From: Kineosporia sp. NBRC 101731
GTDB taxonomy: Bacteria > Actinomycetota > Actinomycetes > Actinomycetales > Kineosporiaceae
Assembly (NCBI RefSeq): GCF_030269305.1
Contig: NZ_BSTC01000002.1
Location: forward strand, 186,001 to 250,000
Direction: 5' to 3'
Length of the DNA: 64,000 bases
Shown here piece by piece: positions 49,438 to 58,135 of the stretch. Position numbers and translations under genes: made by a program. Every line of letters starts with the position of its first letter. Position 1 is the first letter of the stretch. The notes beneath the pieces are model-generated. The model was given only the letters and a program-made list of their open reading frames with translations. It was not told the DNA's origin and ran no database searches.

Positions 49438-50882
49438 ACGGGAGTGCAGTGTCCGACCCAGTGCCAGACCAGTCAGCCCAGTCTGACCAGCCAGACGTGT
49501 TCGACGTGATCGTGATCGGGGCCGGCCCGGCCGGTGAGAACGTGGCCGGCCGCACCGCTGCGGGCGGGCTGAGCACCGTGATCGTGGAACGGGAACTGCT
49601 CGGCGGTGAATGCTCCTACTGGGGCTGCATCCCGAGCAAGACGCTGATCCGTCCGGGTGACGTGATCGCCGCCGCGCAGCGGGTTCCCGGTGCCGCGCAG
49701 GCCGTGACCGGAACGATCGACGTGCAGGCCGTCCTGGCCCGCCGCGACTACATGACCTCGAACTGGGACGACTCCGGCCAGGAGCCGTGGCTGAACGACA
49801 GCGGCATCGCGCTGGTGCGTGGTCACGCGAAACTGACGGGCCCGCGCACCGTCGAGGTCACCGACTCCTCGGGCGCCACCCGCACCCTGACCGCGAACCG
49901 GGCCGTGGTGCTGGCCACCGGCACCACCGCCGTGGTGCCGCCGATCCCGGGCCTGGCCGAGGCCGACCCGTGGACCAACCGCGGCGTCACCGAGATGAAA
50001 GACGTACCCGACCGGCTCGTCGTCATCGGCGGCGGTTTCGTCGGGGCCGAGATGGCGCAGGCGGTGAAGCGCCTGGGCGCCTCCGAGGTGACGGTGCTGG
50101 AGGGCGGGCCGCGCCTGCTCTCCCGCGAGGAACCCTTCGCCGGCGAAGAGGTGGGAAAAGCCTTCGCGGCGGAAGGTATCTCGGTGCGGACCGGGGCGAG
50201 GGCGACCAAGGTCGAGCGGCACGAGGACGGCACGGTGACGGTCACGCTCGACGGTGGCGACGCGATCACGGCCGATCAGGTCCTGGTCGCCACCGGCCGC
50301 CGGCCCCACACCGACGACCTCGGTCTGGACACCGTCGGCCTGACCCCGGGCCGGCCGGTCGAGGTGGACGATCAGCTGCGGGCCACAGGGCTGGAACAGA
50401 ACGACTGGCTCTACGCCGTCGGAGACGTCAACGGTCTGGCCCTACTCACGCACATGGGCAAGTACCAGGCCCGGATTCTTGGCGACGTGCTGATCGGGAA
50501 AAACGCGCACGACCGCTCCAGCCGCGACGTGGTGCCTCGCGTCACCTTCACCGACCCGCAGGTCTGTGCCGTCGGCCTGACCGAGAAGCAGGCCCGTGAC
50601 CGGGGTCTCGACATCCGGGTGATCAGCTACCCGACCGGCAGCGTGTCCGGGGCCTACACCTCGGGCGACGGCGTGGAGGGCACCAGCCAGATCATCGTCG
50701 ACACCGCCCGTGAGGTGATCGTCGGCGCCACCTTCACCGGGCCGGGCGTCTCCGAGCTGCTGCACTCGGCGACGATCGCGATCAGCGCCCAGGTGACGTT
50801 GCCCGATCTGTGGCACGCCGTACCCAGTTTCCCCACGATCAGCGAGGTCTGGCTGCGCCTGCTGGAGGCGTACGGCCTGTAG
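49434..50882 (+). CDS. FAD/NAD(P)-dependent pyridine nucleotide-disulfide oxidoreductase (mercuric-reductase/Lpd-like)
   Basis: A 482-residue protein. FAD site: DVIVIGAGPAGENVAGRTAAGG; redox-active cysteines C-x4-C in LLGGECSYWGCIPSKTLIRP; NAD(P) site VVIGGGFVGAEMAQAVKRLGASEVTVLEGG; second FAD contact YAVGDVNGLALLTHMGKYQARIL. The C-terminal dimer domain is present (VVPRVTFTDPQVCAVGLTEKQA), with HAVPSFPTISEVW carrying no typical His-x4-Glu of Lpd; the tail resembles mercuric-reductase-like or quinone/soluble oxidoreductase paralogues. No metal-binding HMA domain or C-terminal Cys pair is present, so mercury is unlikely. GTG 49434 overlaps the MarR stop. Confidence 0.9.
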   Translation: MNGSAVSDPVPDQSAQSDQPDVFDVIVIGAGPAGENVAGRTAAGGLSTVIVERELLGGECSYWGCIPSKTLIRPGDVIAAAQRVPGAAQAVTGTIDVQAVLARRDYMTSNWDDSGQEPWLNDSGIALVRGHAKLTGPRTVEVTDSSGATRTLTANRAVVLATGTTAVVPPIPGLAEADPWTNRGVTEMKDVPDRLVVIGGGFVGAEMAQAVKRLGASEVTVLEGGPRLLSREEPFAGEEVGKAFAAEGISVRTGARATKVERHEDGTVTVTLDGGDAITADQVLVATGRRPHTDDLGLDTVGLTPGRPVEVDDQLRATGLEQNDWLYAVGDVNGLALLTHMGKYQARILGDVLIGKNAHDRSSRDVVPRVTFTDPQVCAVGLTEKQARDRGLDIRVISYPTGSVSGAYTSGDGVEGTSQIIVDTAREVIVGATFTGPGVSELLHSATIAISAQVTLPDLWHAVPSFPTISEVWLRLLEAYGL

Positions 50883-50894
50883 GGGCACCCACAC

Positions 50895-50940
50895 CATGAA
50901 GGACGCCCAACAGACTCGAGTCTGTTGGGCGTCCTTCATG
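50895..50940. terminator. 46-base perfect palindrome, bidirectional terminator
   Basis: Two perfect 23-base arms (50895-50917 and 50918-50940) are exact reverse complements with no spacer; the apex is ACTCGAGT. It sits 13 bases after the oxidoreductase stop and 12 bases after the end of the convergent RNA helicase, so it can terminate both transcripts. Confidence 0.85.
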
Positions 50941-50951
50941 CGTGCTGGGTC

Positions 50952-52493
50952 TTAGCTGATCGGGGCCTGACGCGGGCCACGGCTCGGGCGGCCGCTGCCG
51001 CCACCGGCCGGACGACCACCGCGGGGGGCGCCGAAGCCGCCGCCACCCTCACGACGCATGCCCCCGCCGACACCGCCACCACCGGACCGGCGGCGCTGGC
51101 CACCGGACGAACGCTCCGGACGGGCCGGGGCGAGCGGACGGACCTCGAACGGCTCGCCGGACTCGGCGATCTCACGAACCGCCGCGTGACCGGGGTGAAC
51201 CTGGTCCATGGTGGCCGTGACCGAGGCGTCGCGGTGCAGACGGTTGATCTCGCGGGTCTGACCCGGCTCGGCGAACGCGACGACCGTGCCCCGGGCGCCG
51301 GCGCGCGCGGTGCGGCCGGAACGGTGCAGGTAGTCCTTGTGGTCGCCGGGCAGGTCGTAGTGCACGACCAGGTCGACGTCGTCCACGTGGATGCCACGGG
51401 CGGCGACGTCGGTGGCGACCAGAACGCGGGGCGAGCCGGCGGCGAACGCGTCGAGCGCGCGCTGACGCTGGTTCTGGTTCAGGTTGCCGTGGATCGCGGT
51501 GGCCTCGGCCCCGGCCCGGGACAGCTGGCGAGCCAGCCGGTCGGCGCCGTGCTTGGTGCGCACGAAGAAGATCGTGCGGGCCGGGCGGATCGCGATCTCG
51601 CTGGCCACGAGCAGCTTCTCGGCCGCACCACTCATGGCGAAGACCTTGTGGTCCATCGCCGTGGCAGCGTCGGTGGTCTGCTTGACCGCGTGGAACGCCG
51701 GGTCGGTGAGGTACTCGGTGACCAGCTTGTCCACACCGCCGTCGAGCGTGGCCGAGAGCAGCAGACGCTGCGTGTCGGCCGGGGTGGCGTCGAGGATGCG
51801 CCGGACCGCGGGCAGGAAGCCCAGGTCGGCCATGTGGTCGGCCTCGTCCAGCACGCTGATCTCGACCTGGGACAGGTCCGCCGCGCGGCGGTCCATCAGG
51901 TCGATCAGACGGCCCGGGGTGGCGACGACGACGTCGACGCCACGACGCAGCGCGTCGATCTGCCGGCTGATCGAAAGACCGCCGACGACCGTGGTGACGC
52001 GCAGGCCCAGCGGGCGGGACAGCGGGTTCAGGGCCTCGTTGACCTGGCGGGCCAGCTCGCGCGTGGGCACCAGGATGATGGCGCGCGGCGTCGAGGCCAC
52101 ACGCTGCTTGGGCTCGGCGGCCAGGCGCGCCAGCACCGGGATACCGAAGGCCAGGGTCTTGCCGGAGCCGGTCTGGGCGCGACCGAGCACGTCACGCTTG
52201 GCGAGCGCGTCGGGCAGCACCCGGGTCTGGATCGCGAAGGGCTTCTCCATGCCCTCGGCGGCCAGCGCGGTGACCAGCTGGCGGGGCAGGCCCAGCTCGA
52301 CGAACGACTGGTCGTCGGGCGCGGGGGCCTCGGCCGCAGCGGTCAGAGCCTGCTCGAGGGGGTTGGGACCGGCCGGCGGACGGGGACGCCCGGAACGGCG
52401 GGGACCACTCGGACGACCGGAGGAGCGACGAGGCTGGTTGCTGCCGCCGAAGCGAGAACCGGACGAACGGGGACGATCAGTGGTGTACGGCAT
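50952..52493 (-). CDS. DEAD-box ATP-dependent RNA helicase
   Basis: A 513-residue protein. Motifs in order: Q motif PFAIQTRVLPDALAKRDVLG, AQTGSGKTLAFGI, VPTRELARQV, TPGRLIDL, VLDEADHMADLGF, SATLDGG, FVRTKHGADRLARQL, ATDVAARGIHVDDVDLV and HRSGRTARAG. The Arg/Gly/Ser-rich N-terminus (1-60) and the C-terminal Gly/Arg tail (RRSGGGGVGGGMRREGGGGFGAPRGGRPAGGGSG) are RNA-binding extensions. It belongs to the RhlE/CshA-like group that remodels rRNA and mRNA, notably in the cold. It has a long untranslated stretch upstream. Confidence 0.95.
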   Translation of the reverse strand: MPYTTDRPRSSGSRFGGSNQPRRSSGRPSGPRRSGRPRPPAGPNPLEQALTAAAEAPAPDDQSFVELGLPRQLVTALAAEGMEKPFAIQTRVLPDALAKRDVLGRAQTGSGKTLAFGIPVLARLAAEPKQRVASTPRAIILVPTRELARQVNEALNPLSRPLGLRVTTVVGGLSISRQIDALRRGVDVVVATPGRLIDLMDRRAADLSQVEISVLDEADHMADLGFLPAVRRILDATPADTQRLLLSATLDGGVDKLVTEYLTDPAFHAVKQTTDAATAMDHKVFAMSGAAEKLLVASEIAIRPARTIFFVRTKHGADRLARQLSRAGAEATAIHGNLNQNQRQRALDAFAAGSPRVLVATDVAARGIHVDDVDLVVHYDLPGDHKDYLHRSGRTARAGARGTVVAFAEPGQTREINRLHRDASVTATMDQVHPGHAAVREIAESGEPFEVRPLAPARPERSSGGQRRRSGGGGVGGGMRREGGGGFGAPRGGRPAGGGSGRPSRGPRQAPIS

Positions 52494-52798
52494 GTATGTG
52501 CGACTACTCCATCATTTGCGCAGGAGGCCACGCCGTTCGGAGACGCCGGCCCCTACTGACAGGACTCGACCTGAGGCTCCGAATGACCGATGACGGCCTG
52601 CGGCCGGCAATACCTCTACCGGCGGTGTGGAGCGACTCTTTACGTGCGACCACGCGGACGGCTCGCCCGCTAGAGCGGCGGCGCAGATCGCGTCGCCAGT
52701 GGAGACAGCGTATCAGGGCCAAGATTTCTTCCGGGCGTCGGCGATCTTGCCCATGGGTTTCCGGAGCGTGAATCCGCGTGACTCCCGGTTCACGACCT
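52494..52798 (-). other. 305-base non-coding region before the RNA helicase
   Basis: No open frame with a proper start or family match was found on either strand. The helicase start has only a distant GGAG upstream. The region could be a long 5' leader, as cold-induced RNA helicases often have, but no defined RNA motif is recognised. Confidence 0.4.
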
Positions 52799-54118
52799 TC
52801 ACCCGATCGGTCCCAGTACCCGGTCGAGGTAGGCGTTGGTGAACAGTCCCTCCGGGTCCAGGCGGCGGCGTAGGGCCGCGAACTCGTCGAGCAGCGGGTA
52901 GACCTTCCGCAGGCTCGCGGCGTCCTGAGTGTGGATCTTGCCCCAGTGCGGCCGGCCACCGTAGTCGGCCATGATCCGCTCGACCGCCCCGAAGTACCCC
53001 TCGTGCCGGGACCGGGCGGGCACGTGCACGGCCATGAACGCCGACGCCCGGCCGGAGGCCATCGACAGCGGGATGTCGTCCGGCGCCACCACCCGCACCT
53101 CGACCGGGAAGGGGATGCGCCAGCCCGAGTTGTCCACCAGCTCCCGCACCCGGCGCACGGCCTCCGGCATCGCCGCCCTCGGGATCGCGTATTCCATCTC
53201 TTTGAACCGCACCCGGCGCGAGGTGGTGAAAACCCGCTCGGAACGGTCGGTATAGGTGCGTGAGCCCCACACCCGCACAGCGAACCGGTTGATGGGAATC
53301 ACCGCGGCCGGCACCCGGCGACCGGTGGCGACCGCCACCCGGAACACCTCGTTCGCCATCAGTTCCTCGTCCCACCAGGCCCGGATCCGGCCCAGGGGCG
53401 CCAGGACCGTGTCGAGGGGCAGGCGGGTCTTGTAACGGGTCTGCACCCGATCGGTGTGGGGGAACCAGTAGAACTCGAAATGATCGATCTTCTCGGCCAG
53501 TTCGTCGAACCGCGCGAGCACCTCGGGCAGCGGCACCGACACCTCTTCGGCGCACAACGCGAAAGCCGGCACCGTCTGCAGCGTGACCGTCGAGACCACG
53601 CCGAGTGCACCGAGATTCACCCGGGCGAACTCGAAGACCTCCGGGTTCTCGGTCGGCGAGCAGTGCATCACCCCGCCGTCGGCGGTGACCAGTTCCAGGG
53701 CCCGCACCTGGGTGGAGATCGCCCCGAACCGGGCTCCGCTGCCATGTGTTCCGGTGGCCAGGGCGCCGGCGAGGGTCTGCCGGTCGATGTCGCCGAGATT
53801 GGTCAGGGCCAGACCGACCCCCGCCAGGATCGGGTTCAGCCGGTGCAGGGGCATTCCTCCCTCGACCGTGACCAGGCCGGTGGTGGTGTCGATGGAACGC
53901 ACCCCGGCGTGCCGGTCGAGCCGCAGCTGAAGCTCTTCGGGGCGGGCGATGCCGGAGAACGAATGACTGGCCCCCACCGGGCGCAACCTCCGCCCGGCCG
54001 CCCGGCGCACCGCCTCGACGATCTCGTCGGTACCCCGCGGCGAGATCACGGAGCAGTCGGCGGTCTCACAACCCGCCCAGTTGGCCCAGCCGGTCTTACT
54101 TTTCGTACTCGTCACCAC
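52799..54118 (-). CDS. FAD-dependent sugar-1,4-lactone oxidase (D-arabinono-/L-gulono-lactone oxidase type)
   Basis: A 439-residue protein when started at GTG 54118 or 54115, after GGGGGGA; an upstream start (54193) adds residues with no family match. The vanillyl-alcohol-oxidase fold is seen: KTGWANWAGCETADCSVISPRGTDEIVEAVRRA, the flavin-linking region VGASHSFSGIA, TLAGALATGTHGSGARFGAIST, and C-terminal HWGKIHTQDAASLRKVYPLLDEF. Actinobacterial members oxidise sugar lactones or polyols such as xylitol. The gene faces away from the PLP deaminase/aldolase gene, a pairing also seen in other actinomycetes. Confidence 0.9.
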   Translation of the reverse strand: MVTSTKSKTGWANWAGCETADCSVISPRGTDEIVEAVRRAAGRRLRPVGASHSFSGIARPEELQLRLDRHAGVRSIDTTTGLVTVEGGMPLHRLNPILAGVGLALTNLGDIDRQTLAGALATGTHGSGARFGAISTQVRALELVTADGGVMHCSPTENPEVFEFARVNLGALGVVSTVTLQTVPAFALCAEEVSVPLPEVLARFDELAEKIDHFEFYWFPHTDRVQTRYKTRLPLDTVLAPLGRIRAWWDEELMANEVFRVAVATGRRVPAAVIPINRFAVRVWGSRTYTDRSERVFTTSRRVRFKEMEYAIPRAAMPEAVRRVRELVDNSGWRIPFPVEVRVVAPDDIPLSMASGRASAFMAVHVPARSRHEGYFGAVERIMADYGGRPHWGKIHTQDAASLRKVYPLLDEFAALRRRLDPEGLFTNAYLDRVLGPIG

Positions 54119-54256
54119 GGATGTCCCCCCGAGGCCCAATCTGAACACGCGTCCAGTTCTTCTCAGTTTGTCCGGCCACACTGTGTGAGTCAATGGTCAC
54201 ACCGTTGCCAGATCGAGGTCTTGACCGATTAGCCCGATACGTCGACGCTTGCCCGC

Positions 54257-55480
54257 ATGACCGCGCCTGAGACCGTGCGCCCCGTCCTGCCTCACCCGGC
54301 CGCGACCAGAGCCCGTCTGGACGCCGCGACCTCCCACCTCGATCCTCCGGTGGCCGTGGTCGATCTTCCCGCTCTCGACGCCAACGCGGCCGACCTCGTG
54401 CGCCGGGCGGGCGGGAAACCGATCCGCCTGGCGAGCAAGTCGATCCGCTGCCGGGCCGTCCTGGAGCGGGTGCACGCCCGGCCGGGGTTCTCCGGCGTGC
54501 TCGGCTTCACCCTGGCCGAAGCCCTCTGGCTGGCAACCACCTTCGAGGACGTGGTGGTCGGCTACCCGACCGCGGAGCGGAACGCCCTGCGCGAACTGGC
54601 CGCCGACGAGCAGGCCCGGCAGCGGGTGACCCTGATGATCGACTCGGTCGAGCAGCTCGACCTGATCGACACCGTGGCCCCCGGGCACCCGCAACTGCGG
54701 GTCTGCCTGGATCTGGACGCCTCCCTGCGCGCTGCCGGGGGGCGGGTTCACATCGGGATGCGGCGCTCCGGCGTGTTCACCCCGGCCGATGCCCTGGGTC
54801 TGGCCCGCAGTGTCGACGCCAGAAGCGGTTTCCGACTCGTCGGGATCATGTCGTACGAGGGGCAGGTGGCCGGGGTCGGCAACCGCCCCCCGGGAAAACG
54901 GCTGTACGGGCTGGCTGTCACCGCGATGCAGGCGCTCTCGGTGCGGGAGCTGGCGAGCCGCCGGGCCGAGGTCGTCGCGGCCGTGACCGCGCAGTACCCG
55001 CTGGAGTTCGTCAACGCCGGGGGTACCGGCAGTCTGGAGACCTCCGCCGCCGAGAGCGCCGTCACCGAGGTCACCGCCGGTTCGGGGCTCTACGGGCCCG
55101 CCCTGTTCGACGCGTACCGCCACTTCCGGCCTGCCCCGGCCGCGCTGTTCGGCACCGACGTGGTGCGCCGGCCCGGACCGGGATTCGTCACGGTGACCGG
55201 TGGTGGCTGGATCGCTTCCGGCCCGATCGGTCGTGACCGGGCGCCGGTCCCCACCTATCCCCCCGGGCTCTCGCTCACCGGTACGGAGGGCGCGGGTGAG
55301 GTGCAGACCCCGCTACAGGGGCCGCCGGCCGACGCACTGAAGATCGGCGACCGGGTCTGGTTCCGACACGCCAAGGCCGGTGAACTCGCTGAGCACGTGG
55401 CACAGTTCCAGTTGATCGCCGCCGACGGATCGGTCGGGACGGTGCCTACCTACCGCGGTGAGGGTCAGCACTTCCTGTAA
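54257..55480 (+). CDS. PLP-dependent amino acid deaminase/aldolase (D-threonine-aldolase-like, Ala racemase N fold)
   Basis: A 407-residue protein. The PLP lysine is in PIRLASKSIRCRAVLERV near residue 59, within an alanine-racemase-type TIM barrel (VVDLPALDANAADLVRRAGG, IDSVEQLDL, LDLDASLRAAGGRVHIGMRRSG, GIMSYEGQVAG). The C-terminal beta domain with PTYRGEGQHFL, including a metal-site His, follows. This is the fold type III group that cleaves or deaminates D-amino acids such as D-threonine or D-serine. The exact substrate is unknown. It is divergent from the lactone oxidase gene by about 138 bases and ends at a hairpin. Confidence 0.88.
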   Translation: MTAPETVRPVLPHPAATRARLDAATSHLDPPVAVVDLPALDANAADLVRRAGGKPIRLASKSIRCRAVLERVHARPGFSGVLGFTLAEALWLATTFEDVVVGYPTAERNALRELAADEQARQRVTLMIDSVEQLDLIDTVAPGHPQLRVCLDLDASLRAAGGRVHIGMRRSGVFTPADALGLARSVDARSGFRLVGIMSYEGQVAGVGNRPPGKRLYGLAVTAMQALSVRELASRRAEVVAAVTAQYPLEFVNAGGTGSLETSAAESAVTEVTAGSGLYGPALFDAYRHFRPAPAALFGTDVVRRPGPGFVTVTGGGWIASGPIGRDRAPVPTYPPGLSLTGTEGAGEVQTPLQGPPADALKIGDRVWFRHAKAGELAEHVAQFQLIAADGSVGTVPTYRGEGQHFL

Positions 55481-55523
55481 CCGGCCGGCCTGATCGGGGC
55501 CTCGCTCTCACCACCGCAACAGC

Positions 55524-55558
55524 CGCGAGACCCACTCGCTGCCGGAGTGGGTCTCGCG
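55524..55558. terminator. Terminator hairpin between convergent genes
   Basis: A perfect 14-base stem (CGCGAGACCCACTC with GAGTGGGTCTCGCG) and a seven-base loop lie 43 bases after the deaminase/aldolase stop and 16 bases after the end of the convergent Gln-rich gene. It can act in both directions. Confidence 0.8.
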
Positions 55559-55574
55559 ACCGTGAATACTGCTG

Positions 55575-56114
55575 CTACAGCTGGGTATCGATCTCACTCC
55601 CCGTCCGGGTGAGGGTCACCTGAACCTGGGAGACCTGTAGCCCGGTGGTGTCCCCGAGCTGCTGGAACTCGTCAATCGCTTCCTCGACGGAATTCACGGT
55701 GGTGCTGGGGTTCAAGAAAGTGCTGACGGCGGCCTGATCGAAGCTCCGCTGCTGATCGATCGCATTCTGATCGTTGATCACCTCCGTTGTCGCCTGCAGG
55801 TCCTGCTCGGCGAGGAGCTGGTCCTGCAATTGAGCCCGCTGGACGCCGATCGCCTCCAGCGCGGCCCGACGGTCATCGGCCCGGTTCTGAGCCTCCAGCT
55901 GCGCCTGCAGCTGGGCCTGTCGCTCGTCCTGACGATCCAGGATCGCCTGCTGAGCCTGCTGACCCTGTATCGACTGGCCGGTCAGCTGGGCCTGACGGTC
56001 CGTGGCCTCCCGGGCGTTCTGGGTCCTCAGTTCGTTCTGCTGGGCGAGGAACTGGGCCTGCTGGCTGATCGCCGTGGCCGTTTCCCCGAGATCACCGATG
56101 GGGCCGATGGTCAT
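55575..56114 (-). CDS. Gln/Ala-rich coiled-coil protein of unknown function
   Basis: A 179-residue protein from ATG 56114, with GAGGT upstream. Residues about 12-125 are very rich in Gln, Ala, Arg, Asp and Glu with almost no Gly or aromatic residues (QQAQFLAQQNELRTQNAREATDRQAQL...), predicted to form one long coiled coil. The ~55-residue tail (SFDQAAVSTFLNPSTTVNSVEEAIDEFQQL...) ends in a short beta-like strand. There is no signal peptide or membrane helix and no named family. The acidic/basic pattern and the exceptional Gln content suggest a scaffold or polymer-forming protein; that is inference. It is monocistronic, flanked by terminator and gap. Confidence 0.75.
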   Translation of the reverse strand: MTIGPIGDLGETATAISQQAQFLAQQNELRTQNAREATDRQAQLTGQSIQGQQAQQAILDRQDERQAQLQAQLEAQNRADDRRAALEAIGVQRAQLQDQLLAEQDLQATTEVINDQNAIDQQRSFDQAAVSTFLNPSTTVNSVEEAIDEFQQLGDTTGLQVSQVQVTLTRTGSEIDTQL

Positions 56115-56273
56115 GTCTGTACCTCGATTCTTTTCGACGGATACCGACGTGATGAGCATCGGTCGGGCCCCCGCGACCAGTTACCGGTGCGGTGCGCCGT
56201 TCGGAGGAACGAGGCGGCGCATTAGCTCCGGCGGAGCAGTGACCGGTTGCGGGGAACGGCGCTGCGGCGTCGA

Positions 56274-57245
56274 CTACGCCCTCGCATCGTGGTCACCCAG
56301 GAACTCCCGCAGCCAGTCGTACTGCTCGATCTCCTGATAGCCCTGGCCGCCCTCGTGGTTGTTGTAGGCCCATTCCCGGATCTCCTTGGGCCCCGGCCAG
56401 GCGTTGTAGGCGCCGTAGACCGTTGAGGGCGGGCAGATCTGGTCCATCAGGGCGACCGAGAACAGGGTGGGCACGGTGCCTGCACCGCGGGCGAAATTGA
56501 CGCCGTCGAAATAGGAGAGCGTGCTCATCAGCTGCTGCGCGGCGTCACGGCGGCGGGACAGGAAGGTCGTCAGCTCGGTGTACGGCTGCTGGGTGGCGAT
56601 CCAGGCGGCCCGGGGGAAGTCGCAGAGGAAGGGCACGTCGGCCAGCACCGCCTGCGCCTCACCGAGCACACCGCCCGCGATCGCCAGCCCACCGCCCTGG
56701 CTGATGCCGGTGGTGAGCACCCGACCGGCGTCCACCGCGTCCAGCCCCCGGGCCACGTCGACGGCCAGGGCCGCGTCGGTGATCAGCCGGCGGTAGTAGT
56801 GCGTCTGCGGCGACTCCCAGCCACGGGTGAGGAACCCCGGCACGCTGGAACCCTGCCCGCCGGTGTCCTCGGAATCACCGCCCTGGCCACGGGTGTCCAT
56901 CACCAGGTGCGCGTAACCGGCCAGGGCCCAGCTGATCCGCTCGTGCGGCAGACCCCGGCCGCCGGTGTAACCGATGTACTGCACGATGCCCGGCAGCGGT
57001 GCGTCACCCCGGTTCACCGGCAGGTGCAGCCAGGCCTTCACCGGCTGGCCGCCGAACCCGGCGAACGTCACGTCCCAGGTGTCGACCGCCGTCAGGCGGT
57101 TGTCCACCTTCTCCAGCTGCGGGGCCCAGGACGCCTCCCGCGACTCCTTGAGCGTGTTCCGCCAGAACTCGTCGAAGTCGTCCGGCCGCGTGACCGACGA
57201 TGCGTATGTGCGCAGCTCGTCGAGAGGAAGATCCGCGTAGCCCAC
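56274..57245 (-). CDS. Acetyl-xylan-esterase-like (AXE1/cephalosporin-C deacetylase family) hydrolase
   Basis: A 323-residue protein from GTG 57245 with AAGGG upstream; a longer frame exists but has no family match. It starts with YADLPLDELRTYASSVTRPDDFDEFWRNTL and has HERISWALAGYAHLVMDTRGQGG, the nucleophile in GISQGGGLAIAGG, DVPFLCDFPRA, the acid in VALMDQICPPSTVYGAYNAW and the His in YNNHEGGQGYQEI. This is the standard AXE1 family layout and length (about 320). It removes acetyl groups from xylo-oligomers or similar compounds. It is next to a ROK kinase and other sugar genes. Confidence 0.93.
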   Translation of the reverse strand: MGYADLPLDELRTYASSVTRPDDFDEFWRNTLKESREASWAPQLEKVDNRLTAVDTWDVTFAGFGGQPVKAWLHLPVNRGDAPLPGIVQYIGYTGGRGLPHERISWALAGYAHLVMDTRGQGGDSEDTGGQGSSVPGFLTRGWESPQTHYYRRLITDAALAVDVARGLDAVDAGRVLTTGISQGGGLAIAGGVLGEAQAVLADVPFLCDFPRAAWIATQQPYTELTTFLSRRRDAAQQLMSTLSYFDGVNFARGAGTVPTLFSVALMDQICPPSTVYGAYNAWPGPKEIREWAYNNHEGGQGYQEIEQYDWLREFLGDHDARA

Positions 57246-57271
57246 TGTCTGCCCTTCCCTGGGAACTGATG

Positions 57272-58135
57272 TCAGAACGATGCCGCCGCGTGGACCGCGG
57301 CGCCGATCAGAGGGGCGTGCTCGGTGTCCACGGCCGCACGCAGCACCACGTCGCGGGCCAGTCCCTTGCGCAGCGGCGCCTCGATCAGGTCGAAAGAACC
57401 CGCCACCGAACCACCGAGCACCAGCACCTCGGCCCCGAAATCCCTGACGTAGGGTGACAATGCCTCGCCCAGAGCCCGGAAGGTGTGGTTCCACAGCTCG
57501 ATCGCCGGACTCGTCCCCCGGCGCACCAGCGCGGCGATCTCGTGCACGTCGAGGTGCTCACCGGTCTTCTCCGCATAGGCCCGGCGGATCGCCCGGCGGG
57601 ACACGGTCTCCTCGAGTTCCGCCCCGCCCCAGACGATGAAGTGCGCCTCACCGTCCGGCGGGACACCCGGCCCGGCGGACATCGGGAGGCCGTCCGCCAC
57701 GAACGCCGAGCCGACCCCGGTCCCCAGCGTCAGGCAGACCGCCCGGGTGAAGCCCTTCGCCGCCCCGGCCGCGTACTCCCCCAGACCGAAACTGTCGGCG
57801 TCGTTGAGGAAGACGACGCGCCCCGGAGTCTGCGCGAGCCCGGTGACCAGGGCCTGCCGCACGTCGAACCCATTGAGCGACTCGAACTTCCCGACCCCCG
57901 CGTACCGCCCGATGCCGGTGTCGTACTCGAACGGGCCGGGCACGGCGACACCCCAGGTCGAGCCGGCCGGGACCTCGATCCAGGCGGCGCCTTCCAGCAT
58001 GGTGCTCACGAAGGCTGCCGACGACACGTCCGGCTCGAGGTCCCAGCGCCGGCTGCGCACCACCCGCAGGTCGTCCAGCGACACCAGCGCCGCCGTCAGG
58101 TGCGACCCGCCGATCTCCAGAACCGGCACGTTCAC
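57272..58135 (-). CDS. ROK-family sugar kinase
   Basis: A 287-residue protein. ATP site and fold: LEIGGSHLTAALVSLDD, VAVPGPFEYDTGIGRYAGVGKFESLNGFDVRQAL, LNDADSFGLGEYAAGAAKGF with the catalytic Asp, TLGTGVGSAFV. The usual ROK zinc motif C-G-C-x-G-C-x-E is not present, so this is a zinc-less variant, shorter than typical glucokinases (about 310). It should phosphorylate a hexose or amino sugar. It overlaps the following dehydrogenase gene by four bases in the order dehydrogenase-ROK-esterase. Confidence 0.85.
   Translation of the reverse strand: MNVPVLEIGGSHLTAALVSLDDLRVVRSRRWDLEPDVSSAAFVSTMLEGAAWIEVPAGSTWGVAVPGPFEYDTGIGRYAGVGKFESLNGFDVRQALVTGLAQTPGRVVFLNDADSFGLGEYAAGAAKGFTRAVCLTLGTGVGSAFVADGLPMSAGPGVPPDGEAHFIVWGGAELEETVSRRAIRRAYAEKTGEHLDVHEIAALVRRGTSPAIELWNHTFRALGEALSPYVRDFGAEVLVLGGSVAGSFDLIEAPLRKGLARDVVLRAAVDTEHAPLIGAAVHAAASF

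Noticed and set aside
49434-50882. Mercuric reductase or dihydrolipoamide dehydrogenase call
   Set aside because: No N-terminal metal-binding domain, no C-terminal Cys pair, no typical His-Glu catalytic end and no mer or 2-oxoacid dehydrogenase genes nearby, so only the superfamily is named.
50925-52559. 544-codon plus-strand frame opposite the DEAD-box helicase
   Set aside because: Helicase motifs on the minus strand are complete; the plus product is an antisense artefact.
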